Numbered from the stretch's first letter, positions 42,927 through 53,299 are shown. The stretch is 64,000 bases of DNA from Flavobacterium dankookense (GCF_004362665.1 NZ_SNXR01000016.1:1-64000), one strand, 5' to 3'. The notes: generated by a model not told the origin, from the letters alone. Made by a program: numbers and translations.

Positions 42927-45536
42927 TTATTTAATTGTTAATGCATTTTCAATTAAAAACGAAATGTAATTTCGGTGTGCTCTTGTGCTTTCGTCTAATG
43001 AAGAAGCTGTGCTAAGCATCAGTTTAATTTTCTTTAATGTTTGACGTGCTGCGGCTTTTGAGATATCGTCATGTCTGTTTTTTGTATCATTGATATCGGC
43101 AATTGCAGCAACTTCTTTTACAAAATAGGTTTGTAGGTATTGGCGTTGCATGTTTACTTTACCTATTAAATCGGCTTTAAAAATTCCATTGGTTAAATCG
43201 GTCATAATTTCGGCAACGGTATAGCTATTTCCATACAAACTTGTGTTTGAAACTCTTTGTAACGTTGTTGGGTGAAGAATATGACCAAGTGTTGCGTCCG
43301 TTTGGATTGACTGATAAATTGCACCTAGTTTTGGATCTTCGGTAGAAGAGAAGAAGTTAAAACCACGTCTTTGTAATTGTAAATAAGGATACAATGGTGC
43401 ATCAACACTATAGGCAGTTGGTGCAAAAACGTATTTATTCAATACATCGATAGCTCTTTTTTGTCGTGCTTTTGAAACGGGTGTCAATGGTTTTTCAGTC
43501 GTGTTTTGACCAACGAAACTTCTGTCCACCATTACGCCACCAACATAACGGCTAACTACTGCTGCCATGTTTCTTCTTTGATTATTTAAGTTTGAAAAAC
43601 GCGCTCTTAGTTCGGCATAACTTTGACCTTCTTTGCTATATTTTGTTTTCAATTTTGTCATAACATTGTTAACCAATTGAAATCTTTCTTCGGCATTGCC
43701 AATAGCATCGCTACTTAAATCATTAATCATCACTCGTGGATCGATTGCTTTTCCTGGCGATCTCATATCGTCAGCATCGTTTCCAAATGCTAAAGCTGGT
43801 TCTGTGCTACGACTTAAAATTTTTGTCAATTCCGCTTCTTCTGATTTTTCATCAAATTCCCTGTAACCAAATTCAATTGCCCAAAGATCATAAGGTCCAG
43901 GTTTTACAGTATAATAATTTCCTTGTTTGCTTCTGTCTAAAGAAAGATTGACTGCTGGATAATCCATTACTGAACCAATAAGACCAACTTTTTCAGTGAT
44001 GGCTTTGTTGTGTAATTCGGCTGGAGATAGCATTTGGCTCGATTTCATGTTGTGGTTTAACCCTAGAGTATGTCCCATTTCATGCAATACTAAATAGTAT
44101 AAAAATTCTTTATGTACATCTTTCAAAGTTTCTGGATTTTCACCCAAAGCATCTACCAAAGTTGTTCCCATGACGAACTGATTTTTAAGTTCGCTAGCCA
44201 TTGTGCAAGCACTTCCATCTTTGTGGAAATAATGATTTAGATGTTCAGAATTGCCTGAATTTTTTGCAGAATATAGTTCGTCAAGCGATGGTGAACTACT
44301 TCCTGAAGCCCATTCGATTGTAATATCAGAACCTAAAATTTGTCCAGTTCTTGGATTAGCAAAACTTGGTCCAATGGCACCATAAGTTGGATAAGCTGAG
44401 GCAACCCAACGAATTACATTGTAACGAACATCGCCAGCATCCCAATCGGCATCATCAGGTTGGATTTTCATCACAACTGCATTTTTGAAACCAGCTTTTT
44501 CAAACGCTTCATTCCATTTATTTCCAGCATCAACAACGATTTGACGATATTCTATTGGCGTAGTGTTTTCAATCCACCAAACGATAGGTTCAACAGGTTC
44601 GCTCAAAAAAGCACCTGGATCTTTTTTGGTCAAATACCATCTGTGGATAATATCTTTATAAGGTGTTGCTTTCATACTCGTTTGGTCGTTTACCGTTTGT
44701 CCAAAATAACCAACGCGTGGATCGTCTCTTCTTGCTCTGAAATCGTTTTTGGGCATTTCTAGAAATGTATGTTGGATACGCACACGAACATAACGTGCAT
44801 CGGTAATGTCATCGCCACCGCCATTTAAAGGTGCAGGATTGTCATAAGCTAAATCGACCAAGACATCTGTATTGTTAGGATAGGAGCGAATGCTATAGTA
44901 TTTTGATTTTGCAGCATTAAAATTTCCTAAATTAAAAACCGCACCTGGAGGAATTCCGGGAGGCATTGTTGGTTTAACTGGATCCAATTTTTCGCTAATA
45001 AACAAACCATCGGCAGCAATTAAATAACCATTGCTGTCTTCAGCTACCACTTTTTCGGCTAAGAAAATTGCTTCCGAAATATCAGTTCCAGCAGTTTTAC
45101 TTACAGCGTTGTTTTTGTCATAGTAAAAATTGGTGTTTACGATGCCAAATTCAATTTTATCATTCGCTTTTTTGATGTTAAAAACATTAGTTGATCTGTG
45201 CATACTTTGATTTAACCCCAAAGTTGTTGGTCCGTTCATTGAGTAACTTTGGTAGATAAATTCTTTGCCTAATTGGTCTTTTTTGACAAAAAGTTGAATG
45301 CTGCCAGTTATTGTATCTTGGTAAATGGTAAATAGACCTTCTGTTTTTTTGCTTGTTTTAATTTTGTCTGCAATAGAAACTTTAGCAGGTTTTTTGTTTT
45401 TGATTGAATCTGCAATTGCAGCTGCTATTTCCTTTTTGTTTTTTTTCTTGCGTTCTGATTTGTCTTGTGCTTGAGACAACCCTGAACTCAGAATAACAGC
45501 TAAAGAAAAAAGGAACGAGAATTTAGTTTTGTTCAT
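42927..45536 (-). CDS. exported zinc-dependent metalloprotease (DUF5117/DUF4953-type metzincin)
   Basis: Large exported protein of 869 aa. Signal peptide (residues 1-23, ...LSQAQ), a Lys-rich linker, a large N-terminal domain (about 60-320, DUF5117-like), then a catalytic domain with the complete metzincin motif HEMGHTLGLNH at 485-495 and a Met-turn candidate in GSVMDYPAVN. The architecture matches the Bacteroidetes DUF5117-DUF4953 proteins. There is no T9SS sorting tail, so a periplasmic location is likely. Substrate unknown. It has its own terminator. Confidence 0.85.
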   Translation of the reverse strand: MNKTKFSFLFSLAVILSSGLSQAQDKSERKKKNKKEIAAAIADSIKNKKPAKVSIADKIKTSKKTEGLFTIYQDTITGSIQLFVKKDQLGKEFIYQSYSMNGPTTLGLNQSMHRSTNVFNIKKANDKIEFGIVNTNFYYDKNNAVSKTAGTDISEAIFLAEKVVAEDSNGYLIAADGLFISEKLDPVKPTMPPGIPPGAVFNLGNFNAAKSKYYSIRSYPNNTDVLVDLAYDNPAPLNGGGDDITDARYVRVRIQHTFLEMPKNDFRARRDDPRVGYFGQTVNDQTSMKATPYKDIIHRWYLTKKDPGAFLSEPVEPIVWWIENTTPIEYRQIVVDAGNKWNEAFEKAGFKNAVVMKIQPDDADWDAGDVRYNVIRWVASAYPTYGAIGPSFANPRTGQILGSDITIEWASGSSSPSLDELYSAKNSGNSEHLNHYFHKDGSACTMASELKNQFVMGTTLVDALGENPETLKDVHKEFLYYLVLHEMGHTLGLNHNMKSSQMLSPAELHNKAITEKVGLIGSVMDYPAVNLSLDRSKQGNYYTVKPGPYDLWAIEFGYREFDEKSEEAELTKILSRSTEPALAFGNDADDMRSPGKAIDPRVMINDLSSDAIGNAEERFQLVNNVMTKLKTKYSKEGQSYAELRARFSNLNNQRRNMAAVVSRYVGGVMVDRSFVGQNTTEKPLTPVSKARQKRAIDVLNKYVFAPTAYSVDAPLYPYLQLQRRGFNFFSSTEDPKLGAIYQSIQTDATLGHILHPTTLQRVSNTSLYGNSYTVAEIMTDLTNGIFKADLIGKVNMQRQYLQTYFVKEVAAIADINDTKNRHDDISKAAARQTLKKIKLMLSTASSLDESTRAHRNYISFLIENALTIK

Positions 45537-45650
45537 AAAATTTAATTTAGATTGATGTATGAAATTAGTGGTTTGATTAAAAAATTCACAATTTACTATA
45601 TTATTTAATGTGTTAGCAAAAATGGTGTTGTTTTTGTTTTCAAGGCAAAA

Positions 45651-45677
45651 AAAAATCCCAGTTTTTACTGGGATTTT
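45651..45677 (-). terminator. rho-independent terminator of the M16 peptidase gene
   Basis: AAATCCCAGT, AAAA, ACTGGGATTT stem and a long T-run on the minus strand, 23 bases past the stop. Confidence 0.88.
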
Positions 45678-45699
45678 TAATAAAATTTGATTTTAAATC

Positions 45700-48618
45700 C
45701 TAATAATTAAAAACCTCTTCTAATGTTACTTCTTCAATTTGACCTAACTTTTTCAAGGCATCTAAGTCTAGGTTTTCTTTTTTACCGATGATAGCAGTGT
45801 TGTACTGTTTTGTTTTTACTTCTTTGTTGAAGAAATCGTCAGTAGCTTTCAGCGTTAAACCTTCAATGCTTTTGTAAACATCTTTTCTAACATCATAATC
45901 AAATCCTAGTTTTTTCAGGTTTAATTGGTTGAAATAAATGTTGGCTTTGATAATTCTGCTGGAAGCCATTTGCTTTAAACTTGATTCTTTTGCGTTTTCA
46001 AATTGTTTGTCAATTTTTGGCATTTCGGCAAGCAAAGCATTGATAGCATCAACGGCTTGTGGCAATTTGTTGGCTTGTGTTCCAATAGAAACTTGCATGT
46101 AATCGTTTAAGTTTTTATCGTTTGCCATTCCATAAAATGCTCTAGCAGAATAAGCCAACGACTTAGATTCTCTGATTTCTTGGAAAACAATTGATGACAA
46201 TCCTGAACCAAAATAAGCATTGAATACATTTACGATTCCTGAGATTGCTGGATTGTACTTTTCACCTTTGGCAACACGCGTCATTTCAGCTTGAACCATA
46301 TCGTAGTTAGCAAAATATACTTTGTTTGATGTTTCTGGCTCAGCATATTTCTTTGGAGTTGGAATGGCTTTGTTTGCCGCAAGGTTGTGGTGTTTTTCTA
46401 AAGAAGCAACGATTGGGTTTAAATCATTTCCGTAGAAGAAGATTTCGTGTTGGTAATCGTTTACCCCTTTGATTAAGTTAGTCAATTCGGTAACGTTCAT
46501 TTCTTTCAATTGTTTTTCTGAAAGAATATCACGGAAACGAGAGTCTTTACCATATTTAGCATAATTTGTTAAAGCGTTCATAATACTTTCTTTACGCTTT
46601 TTAGCATTGGCACGATTGTTCAAAATAGTTTCTACTTGCGTATTGTAAACTTCTTGGTCTGGTTTTACGTTTTTCATGAAATTTTCAAGTAGTTCAATTC
46701 CTTTTGGTAAATTGTTTTCTAAACCAGAAAGTGTGATGTAGCTTAGTTCGCTACCAATATTTACTGAATACGAAATTCCAATTTTGTAGAATTCTTTCTT
46801 GATTCCTTCAGCGCTTAGTTTATCGGTTCCAAAGTAATCAAGCATTCCAACAGCCAAAGCTAATTTTTTGTCATGGTCAGAACCCATATTGAAGATATAG
46901 TTCAAACGAGCAATAGAATTGGTTGTGTTTTTGATGAAACTAACAGTAGTGTTTTTAACTTTTTTAGTCTGAATTTCTTTTTTGAAATCCACAAAAACGG
47001 GAGCTAAATCAGCTGATTTTAGATTTTGAAATTCTTTGTAGAATTCTGATTGCGAATCTCTATTTAATTGAATAGGAGTGATTTTAGGATTTGAAACGCG
47101 AACTAATTTATCATTAACACCTTTTCTTTTGTAAACAATTACATAATTGTCTTTGAAAAATTCATTAGCAAATTTAACTACATCTGCTTTAGTGATTTTT
47201 GAATATTCATTGGTTTCAGAAACGATGTCGTTCCAACTTCTTCCTTGAATGAAAGCTCCATACATAGTTGTTGCTAATCCATCAACCGACTCGAAGTTTT
47301 TCATTTCATCCAGTTTCATATTATTGATAATAGCCTGAATCATCCATTCGTCAAAATCACCTTTTTTGATTTTATCAACTTCGGCTAATAATAGGCTTTT
47401 ACCTTCTTCAAGTGTTTGTCCATCTTTAACAGATATAGTCATCCCAAAGTAACCATAATCATTGAAAGTTGATGTATATGCTCCAGCTCCAAGTGCTGAT
47501 TGTCTTTGATTAATGTTAGTATCAATTAAACCAACATCTCCTTGATTAGAGAGAATTTCGGCAACGATTGTTGCTAAACGAGTTTCTTTTGTTCCAGCGC
47601 CTGCAGTTCTCCAAGCCATCATTAATCGCTCAGCTGTTGGGCTTTTTACTTCTCTTTCAACTACAGTTGTCATTGGTTTTTCAACCAAAGTACTTTCTTT
47701 TGGTAAATCTTTGTATTTAAATGAGCCAAAATATTGGTCAACCATTTTGATTGTTTTATCAAAATCTAAATCACCTACTAAAACAACTGCCATATTATTT
47801 GGTACATAATAGGTATTGAAATAATTGTGAATAGCAACCATTGAAGGATTTTTCAAGTGTTCTGATTTTCCTATTGTTGTTTGTTGACCATAAGGTGTTA
47901 TTGGAAACAAAGCGTCCATTAATTCATAATTCAATAAGCGACCATCGTTATCTTGTGCACGATTGAATTCTTCATAAACGGCTTCTAATTCAGTATGGAA
48001 AAGACGTAAAACCAATTCAGAGAAACGTTCTTTTTCAATTACCATCCATTTTTCCAACTCAGTTGATGGAATATTATTTTTATATACTGTTTCGTTTAAC
48101 CAAGTGTGCGCATTTGTTCCTTTTGCACCAAGTGATGAAATTAATTTGTCATATTCATTTGCAACTGAATATTTTGAAGCTTCCTGCGATACTTCGTCAA
48201 TTTGCTTGTAGATAGCAGCTTTTTTTTCTGAATCAGTTTCTGCTTTGTGTTGTTCGTACAAATCAGAAATTTGAGCGATTAGTTTTTGTTCTTTTTCCCA
48301 ATTTTGAGTTCCAATTTTACTTGTCCCTTTAAAAACCATGTGTTCAAGGTAGTGAGCCAAACCAGTGTTGTCTGCTGGATCATTATTTGAACCCGTTCTC
48401 ACTGGAATGTAAGTTTGAATTCTAGGCTCGTCGGTGTTTTGAGCTAGATATACTTTTAAACCGTTTTTTAGTGTATAAACACGCGTTCCGGTCTTGTCGT
48501 TTTTCACCGTTTCATAGGTGTAACCTTGTTTGTCAGTCTTTTTTTCTACTGAAGATGTTTGAGCCATAACTGTTGTCAGTGAGAGAATTAAGCAACTGGT
48601 TAATAGTGTTTTTTTCAT
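45700..48618 (-). CDS. M16-family (insulinase-like) metallopeptidase
   Basis: Exported zinc peptidase of 972 aa. Signal peptide (residues 1-19), inverted zinc motif HYLEH at 89-93 with the distal glutamate in VYEEFNRAQD (about 213), and two tandem M16 halves (about 45-500 and 550-960). The second half has the R/Y substrate motif region ESKSLAYSARAFYG but no zinc motif, as expected. A helical insertion (SDLYEQHKAETDSEKKAAIY) after the active site is normal for this group. Probably degrades peptides in the periplasm. Monocistronic by flanking signals. Confidence 0.9.
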   Translation of the reverse strand: MKKTLLTSCLILSLTTVMAQTSSVEKKTDKQGYTYETVKNDKTGTRVYTLKNGLKVYLAQNTDEPRIQTYIPVRTGSNNDPADNTGLAHYLEHMVFKGTSKIGTQNWEKEQKLIAQISDLYEQHKAETDSEKKAAIYKQIDEVSQEASKYSVANEYDKLISSLGAKGTNAHTWLNETVYKNNIPSTELEKWMVIEKERFSELVLRLFHTELEAVYEEFNRAQDNDGRLLNYELMDALFPITPYGQQTTIGKSEHLKNPSMVAIHNYFNTYYVPNNMAVVLVGDLDFDKTIKMVDQYFGSFKYKDLPKESTLVEKPMTTVVEREVKSPTAERLMMAWRTAGAGTKETRLATIVAEILSNQGDVGLIDTNINQRQSALGAGAYTSTFNDYGYFGMTISVKDGQTLEEGKSLLLAEVDKIKKGDFDEWMIQAIINNMKLDEMKNFESVDGLATTMYGAFIQGRSWNDIVSETNEYSKITKADVVKFANEFFKDNYVIVYKRKGVNDKLVRVSNPKITPIQLNRDSQSEFYKEFQNLKSADLAPVFVDFKKEIQTKKVKNTTVSFIKNTTNSIARLNYIFNMGSDHDKKLALAVGMLDYFGTDKLSAEGIKKEFYKIGISYSVNIGSELSYITLSGLENNLPKGIELLENFMKNVKPDQEVYNTQVETILNNRANAKKRKESIMNALTNYAKYGKDSRFRDILSEKQLKEMNVTELTNLIKGVNDYQHEIFFYGNDLNPIVASLEKHHNLAANKAIPTPKKYAEPETSNKVYFANYDMVQAEMTRVAKGEKYNPAISGIVNVFNAYFGSGLSSIVFQEIRESKSLAYSARAFYGMANDKNLNDYMQVSIGTQANKLPQAVDAINALLAEMPKIDKQFENAKESSLKQMASSRIIKANIYFNQLNLKKLGFDYDVRKDVYKSIEGLTLKATDDFFNKEVKTKQYNTAIIGKKENLDLDALKKLGQIEEVTLEEVFNY

Positions 48619-48635
48619 ATTTTGATAAGTTTGAC

Positions 48636-48643
48636 CAAAAATA
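48636..48643 (-). promoter_or_regulatory. TAnnTTTG -7 element of the M16 gene
   Basis: TATTTTTG on the minus strand, 17 bases upstream of the ATG at 48618. Confidence 0.4.
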
Positions 48644-48687
48644 TAGAAATGACACTAAGAAAGCTCAAAAAAATATGTTAAAATAAT

Positions 48688-49185
48688 TTATTCCAACATC
48701 AATTGCATGATAACCGAATGGAGCCAACGATCGAATTTATATCCTGTTTCATTGACAATTCCTGCAGTTTTAAATCCAAATTGTTCGTGAAAACGAATGC
48801 TACTTTCATTCTCGGCATCAATAACGCCAATCATGGTGTGTAGTTTTTGTTTTTTGGCTAGTTGAATTAATTCGATTATCAAAAGTTTACCAATTCCTTT
48901 TCCATGAAAATCATTGGCAACATAGACGGAATGTTCAACGGTAAATTTATAAGCTTCACGAAATCTAAATTCACTGTAATATCCAAAACCAACAACTTGG
49001 TCTTCAATTGTAGCAACAATAACTGGAAAACCTTTTTTTAATTTGTCTTCAAAAATGCTAATTTGTTGTTCAATAGTTCTTGGAGTATAATCATATAAAG
49101 CTGTAGAGTTGATAATGTTAAAGTTAATAATATCAAGAATAGGTTTAGTATCGGTTACTTTGTAATTGCGCAGTTTGATTTCCAT
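48688..49185 (-). CDS. GNAT-family N-acetyltransferase (phosphinothricin-acetyltransferase-like)
   Basis: Cytoplasmic enzyme of 165 aa. The acetyl-CoA loop HGKGIGKLLIIELI (about 95-108) and the C-terminal half with GVIDAENESSIRFHEQFGFK are typical, and the latter pattern N-x-x-S-I-x-x-H-E-x-x-G-F is the hallmark of the Pat/Bar subgroup (phosphinothricin or methionine-sulfoximine type substrates). Real substrate unknown. It is divergent from menD. Confidence 0.82.
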   Translation of the reverse strand: MEIKLRNYKVTDTKPILDIINFNIINSTALYDYTPRTIEQQISIFEDKLKKGFPVIVATIEDQVVGFGYYSEFRFREAYKFTVEHSVYVANDFHGKGIGKLLIIELIQLAKKQKLHTMIGVIDAENESSIRFHEQFGFKTAGIVNETGYKFDRWLHSVIMQLMLE

Positions 49186-49287
49186 AATTCAAAAGTATAA
49201 AAAAGGATTGAGATTTACTTTATCATTTTTCAACGAGTATTTTGATTGTTTTATCTGTTATTTAGTGTTAAATTAAGGTCGTTTGTT

Positions 49288-49295
49288 TACATTTG
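49288..49295 (+). promoter_or_regulatory. TAnnTTTG -7 element of menD
   Basis: TACATTTG, 19 bases upstream of the menD ATG at 49315. Confidence 0.5.
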
Positions 49296-49314
49296 TGTTA
49301 CTTAATGCTCAAAA

Positions 49315-50976
49315 ATGATTTATCCAAAAATACCTTTAGCACAAAGCATCATCGAGATATTTAATGTTAAAGGTGTACATGACATTGTTATTTGTCCAGG
49401 TTCTAGAAATGCACCATTAACCATTGGTTTTGTCAACAATCCTAATTTTAATTGTTTTAGTATTGCGGACGAACGTTGTGCTGCTTTTTTTGCACTAGGT
49501 ATGGCTAAGCAAAAGCAAAAACCAGTAGCGATTGTTTGTACTTCGGGTTCAGCTTTGTTAAATTTTTATCCAGCATTTGCCGAGGCTTATTATAGTCAAG
49601 TTCCAATTATAGTAGTTTCTGCTGACAGACCGATTGATAAAATTGATATTGGCGATGGACAAACCATTCGTCAAGAAAACGTGTTTTCAAATCATTCCTT
49701 TTATAATGCTAATTTAACTGATGATGCCTCAGAAGAAAACGATGTTTTTATCAATGAAGCAATCAATGTTGCTATTGGGAAGAAAGGTCCAACCCATATT
49801 AACGTTCCTTTTGAAGAACCATTGTATGAAACGGTTAAAAAAAGAACCATTGATTTTAATGTTACAAGTTTGTTTAAAGTTTATCGTTTAATTAGTGTTG
49901 ACGATATTATTGCTTTTTCTACGTTATGGAATCACAGTAAGAAAATTTTAGTTCTAGTAGGCGAGTTAAAGCCTAATTCAATAGAGCAACGGTGGATTGA
50001 AATGTTGGCTAATTTTCCATCAGTTGTTGTAATGACTGAGTCAACTTCAAATTTGCATCATCCAACGTTTATAAACAAAATCGATACCTTAATAACGCCA
50101 TTCAAAGCAAAAGAAAGCCTGAGTTTGCAACCGAGAATCCTCATCACTTTTGGCGGAATGATTGTTTCCAAAAGAATAAAATCTTTTTTACGAAAATACA
50201 AACCAAAACACCATTGGCACATTGATGAGCTGCGCGCGTATGATACTTTTGGAATGCTAACAAAACATTTTCACGTTAGTCCAAATCAGTTTTTCACGCA
50301 ATTTCTTCCATATGTAAAAACGATAGAAAGCGATTATAAAATTAAGTTTGCTACTATTGTTAAACACCGAGAGGCAAAACGTGAATCGTATTTGAAATCA
50401 ATTTCTTTTTCTGATTTGAAAGCTTTCGAAATCATTCTTGGTCAGTTGCCAAAAAAGATTAATCTTCAATTCAGTAATAGTTCACCAATTCGCTATGCGC
50501 AATTATTCGATATTGATTCCTCAATTGAAGTAGCTTGTAATCGCGGAACCAGCGGAATTGATGGAAGTACATCAACAGCAATCGGTGTTGCTACAGCAAG
50601 TGAAAAACCAACCCTATTGATTACTGGAGATGTAAGTTTTTTTTATGATAGTAATGCGCTTTGGAATAATTACATTCCTAAAAACTTTAAAATTATAGTT
50701 ATTAATAATGGTGGTGGCGGAATTTTTAGGATTCTTCCTGGACATCAAGAGAATGAAGTTTTTAATACTTTTTTCGAAACGTCGCATTGTTTAACTGCTG
50801 AACATTTAGCCAAAATGTATCATTTTGATTATTTCACAGCTAGTAATGAAAAAACATTGAAAGAAAGTTTGAAACAATTTTATAAAAACAATGACAAACC
50901 AACATTGCTTGAAGTATTTACACCAACTAAAGAAAACGATAAATCATTACTTCAGTATTTCAAATCATTGGTTTAA
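49315..50976 (+). CDS. menD: SEPHCHC synthase MenD (menaquinone synthesis)
   Basis: Thiamine-diphosphate enzyme of 553 aa, the normal length, joining isochorismate and 2-oxoglutarate. N-terminal domain with DIVICPGSRNAPLTIGF (about 23-39) and DERCAAFFALGMAKQ, then a central domain, and the C-terminal domain with the ThDP motif GDVSFFYDSNALWNN and NNGGGGIFRILPG. Together with the MenE-like ligase at 5259 it shows menaquinone as the respiratory quinone. First gene of a plus-strand run that continues 21 bases on with an HD hydrolase. Confidence 0.95.
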   Translation: MIYPKIPLAQSIIEIFNVKGVHDIVICPGSRNAPLTIGFVNNPNFNCFSIADERCAAFFALGMAKQKQKPVAIVCTSGSALLNFYPAFAEAYYSQVPIIVVSADRPIDKIDIGDGQTIRQENVFSNHSFYNANLTDDASEENDVFINEAINVAIGKKGPTHINVPFEEPLYETVKKRTIDFNVTSLFKVYRLISVDDIIAFSTLWNHSKKILVLVGELKPNSIEQRWIEMLANFPSVVVMTESTSNLHHPTFINKIDTLITPFKAKESLSLQPRILITFGGMIVSKRIKSFLRKYKPKHHWHIDELRAYDTFGMLTKHFHVSPNQFFTQFLPYVKTIESDYKIKFATIVKHREAKRESYLKSISFSDLKAFEIILGQLPKKINLQFSNSSPIRYAQLFDIDSSIEVACNRGTSGIDGSTSTAIGVATASEKPTLLITGDVSFFYDSNALWNNYIPKNFKIIVINNGGGGIFRILPGHQENEVFNTFFETSHCLTAEHLAKMYHFDYFTASNEKTLKESLKQFYKNNDKPTLLEVFTPTKENDKSLLQYFKSLV

Positions 50977-50997
50977 TTCAAAATAAGAAACTAAAAG

Positions 50998-52230
50998 GTG
51001 AGCCAAACTAACAAGTTAAAAATATTTAACGATCCAATTTATGGTTTTATAACCATTCCTAATACATTAATTTACGATTTAATTCAACATCCTTATTTTC
51101 AGCGATTGCGACGCATATCCCAAATGGGTTTGTCTTATTTGGTTTATCCTGGCGCACATCACACACGTTTTCATCACGCTCTTGGGGCTATGCACATGAT
51201 GCAAAAAGCAGTTGAAGTGCTTCGATTTAAAGAGGTTACTATTTCCAAAGAAGAAGAAAATGCTTTATTGATTGCTATTTTGCTTCACGATATTGGTCAT
51301 GGTCCATTTTCGCACGCTATGGAACATAGTATAGTAGAAGTGCATCACGAAGAAGTTTCGTTGCTTTTCATGAATAAATTAAACGAAGAATTTAATGGTC
51401 AATTAAGGTTGGCGATACAAGTTTTTAAAGGCGAATACCATCGTAAATTTATGCTGCAATTGATTTCAAGTCAATTGGATATGGATAGAATGGATTATTT
51501 GAAAAGAGATAGCTTTTATTCTGGTGTTGCTGAAGGAAATATCAATTCCGATAGGCTAATTCAAATGCTAAATGTAGTAGATGATGTTTTAGTAATGGAA
51601 GAAAAAGGAATTTATTCTATCGAAAAGTTTTTGATGGCAAGACGATTGATGTATTGGCAAGCTTATTTACATAAAACTAGTTTAGTAGCGGAGTTAACCT
51701 TAACTAAAACTTTGAAACGCGCTAAAGAATTATTGCACAAAGAAATTGCAGTAGAATGTAGCAAACCATTAAAATATTTCATGGATAATGTTGTGACTCT
51801 AGAAAGCTTCACACATCACGATTTAAACACATTTGCACAGCTTGATGATTTTGATATTATCTCGGCTTTGAAAAGTTGGCAGTTTCACGATGATTTTATT
51901 TTGAGTAGTTTGAGTAAAATGATTATCAACAGGGATTTATCAAAAATAAAATTAAGTAGTGAAAAATTCCCAATCGAAGTTCTAGATGATTATTTAACTA
52001 CTTTTTCTAAGGAAAACAACATCAGCTTGCAAGATGCCAAATATTTTATTTTTAAAGGTAAAATAAAAAACCAAGCCTACAGTAAAGACGCTGAACCCAT
52101 TAGAATTCTCAAGAAAGACAAAACAATTGAAGATGTAGTAGAAGCATCGGATCAATTGAATTTGAAAGCACTTTCAAAACCCGTGACGAAGTATTTTATC
52201 TGTTTCCCAAAACAACTCAATGAAAAATAG
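50998..52230 (+). CDS. HD-domain phosphohydrolase (dNTPase-like)
   Basis: Cytoplasmic metal-dependent hydrolase of 410 aa. The HD ligands are in HTRFHHALGAMHMM (His near 55) and LLHDIGHGPFSHAMEH (HD near 98, with following His), and the third part SSQLDMDRMDYLKRDSFYSG holds the late Asp. This matches SAMHD1/YwfO-like proteins, many of which cleave dNTPs, though the substrate cannot be assigned here. It starts with GTG at 50998; no better ATG is in range. Follows menD by 21 bases. Confidence 0.85.
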   Translation: MSQTNKLKIFNDPIYGFITIPNTLIYDLIQHPYFQRLRRISQMGLSYLVYPGAHHTRFHHALGAMHMMQKAVEVLRFKEVTISKEEENALLIAILLHDIGHGPFSHAMEHSIVEVHHEEVSLLFMNKLNEEFNGQLRLAIQVFKGEYHRKFMLQLISSQLDMDRMDYLKRDSFYSGVAEGNINSDRLIQMLNVVDDVLVMEEKGIYSIEKFLMARRLMYWQAYLHKTSLVAELTLTKTLKRAKELLHKEIAVECSKPLKYFMDNVVTLESFTHHDLNTFAQLDDFDIISALKSWQFHDDFILSSLSKMIINRDLSKIKLSSEKFPIEVLDDYLTTFSKENNISLQDAKYFIFKGKIKNQAYSKDAEPIRILKKDKTIEDVVEASDQLNLKALSKPVTKYFICFPKQLNEK

Positions 52231-52250
52231 CAATAAAATCGTTTTTTTTA

Positions 52251-52258
52251 TACTTTTG
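52251..52258 (+). promoter_or_regulatory. TAnnTTTG -7 element immediately before lpxD
   Basis: TACTTTTG ends 5 bases before the lpxD ATG at 52264, so transcription would start at or next to the start codon, giving a leaderless or near-leaderless message. Confidence 0.5.
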
Positions 52259-52263
52259 TGCCA

Positions 52264-53283
52264 ATGAAGTTTACAGCATCTCAAATAGCAGGAATTCTAG
52301 AAGGCGAAGTAGTAGGTAATCCTAATGCTGAAGTCGATAAATTAGCCAAAATAGAAGAAGCAACCGCAGGTTCACTAACATTTTTGGCCAATCCAAAATA
52401 TGTAAATTTTATTTATAGTACAGATGCTACCATAACAATCGTTAATGCAACTTTTGAACCTGAAAACGATATAACAACTACACTAATCAAAGTGGAAGAT
52501 GCTTATTCGGCTTTTTCAAAGTTATTAGAATATTACAATCAAGTAAAATTGATGAAATCGGGTATCGAGCAACCTTCTGTTATTTCAGATGGCGTTACCT
52601 ATGGCGATAATCTCTACTTGGGAAGCTTTTGCTACGTTGGTAAAAATGTTTCTATCGGCAAAAACGTCAAAATATATCCAAACTCTTTTATCGGTGATAA
52701 TGTAATTATCGGTGACGATTGTGTCTTTTTTGCTGGTGTAAGAGTCTATTCTGAAACGATTATTGGTAAAAGCTGTGTAATCCATTCTGGTGCAATTATT
52801 GGTTCTGATGGATTTGGTTTTGCACCACAAGAAGATGGCAGTTTTAATAAAATTCCACAAATTGGAAATGTTATTTTAGAAGATAACGTTGAAGTTGGTT
52901 CGTGTACTACGATTGATAGAGCAACGCTTGGTTCAACTATCATCAGAAAAGGGGTGAAGCTAGACAATCAAATTCAAATTGCTCACAATGTTGAAATAGG
53001 TGAGAATACTGTAATTGCTGCTCAGACAGGAATTGCTGGTTCTACCAAAATTGGAAAAAACTGCATGATTGGCGGACAAGTAGGTTTTGCTGGTCATATT
53101 GTGGTTGGCGATAATGTTCGCATCCAAGCGCAATCAGGAGTTGGGAAAAATGTAAAAGATGGAGAAGTGCTTCAAGGTTCACCTTCATTTAACTATGGTG
53201 ATTGGAATAAGTCGTATGTACATTTTAGAAATTTACCTAAAATTGTAGCCGATTTAGAAGAATTAAAAAAGAATAAAAACTAA
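52264..53283 (+). CDS. lpxD: UDP-3-O-acylglucosamine N-acyltransferase
   Basis: Lipid A acyltransferase of 339 aa: uridine-binding N-domain (about 1-100), left-handed beta-helix with many hexapeptides (about 110-310), and a C-terminal helix. IGSDGFGFAPQEDGSFNKIP (about 180) and the catalytic-His segment LDNQIQIAHNVEIG are fully canonical. Of the three LpxD-family proteins here this is the one in the classical cluster lpxD, lpxC/fabZ, lpxA, so it is the best candidate for the housekeeping enzyme. I chose the ATG at 52264 over a GTG at 52258, which lies inside a promoter box. Confidence 0.92.
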   Translation: MKFTASQIAGILEGEVVGNPNAEVDKLAKIEEATAGSLTFLANPKYVNFIYSTDATITIVNATFEPENDITTTLIKVEDAYSAFSKLLEYYNQVKLMKSGIEQPSVISDGVTYGDNLYLGSFCYVGKNVSIGKNVKIYPNSFIGDNVIIGDDCVFFAGVRVYSETIIGKSCVIHSGAIIGSDGFGFAPQEDGSFNKIPQIGNVILEDNVEVGSCTTIDRATLGSTIIRKGVKLDNQIQIAHNVEIGENTVIAAQTGIAGSTKIGKNCMIGGQVGFAGHIVVGDNVRIQAQSGVGKNVKDGEVLQGSPSFNYGDWNKSYVHFRNLPKIVADLEELKKNKN

Positions 53284-53299
53284 ACTAAAATAGATTACA

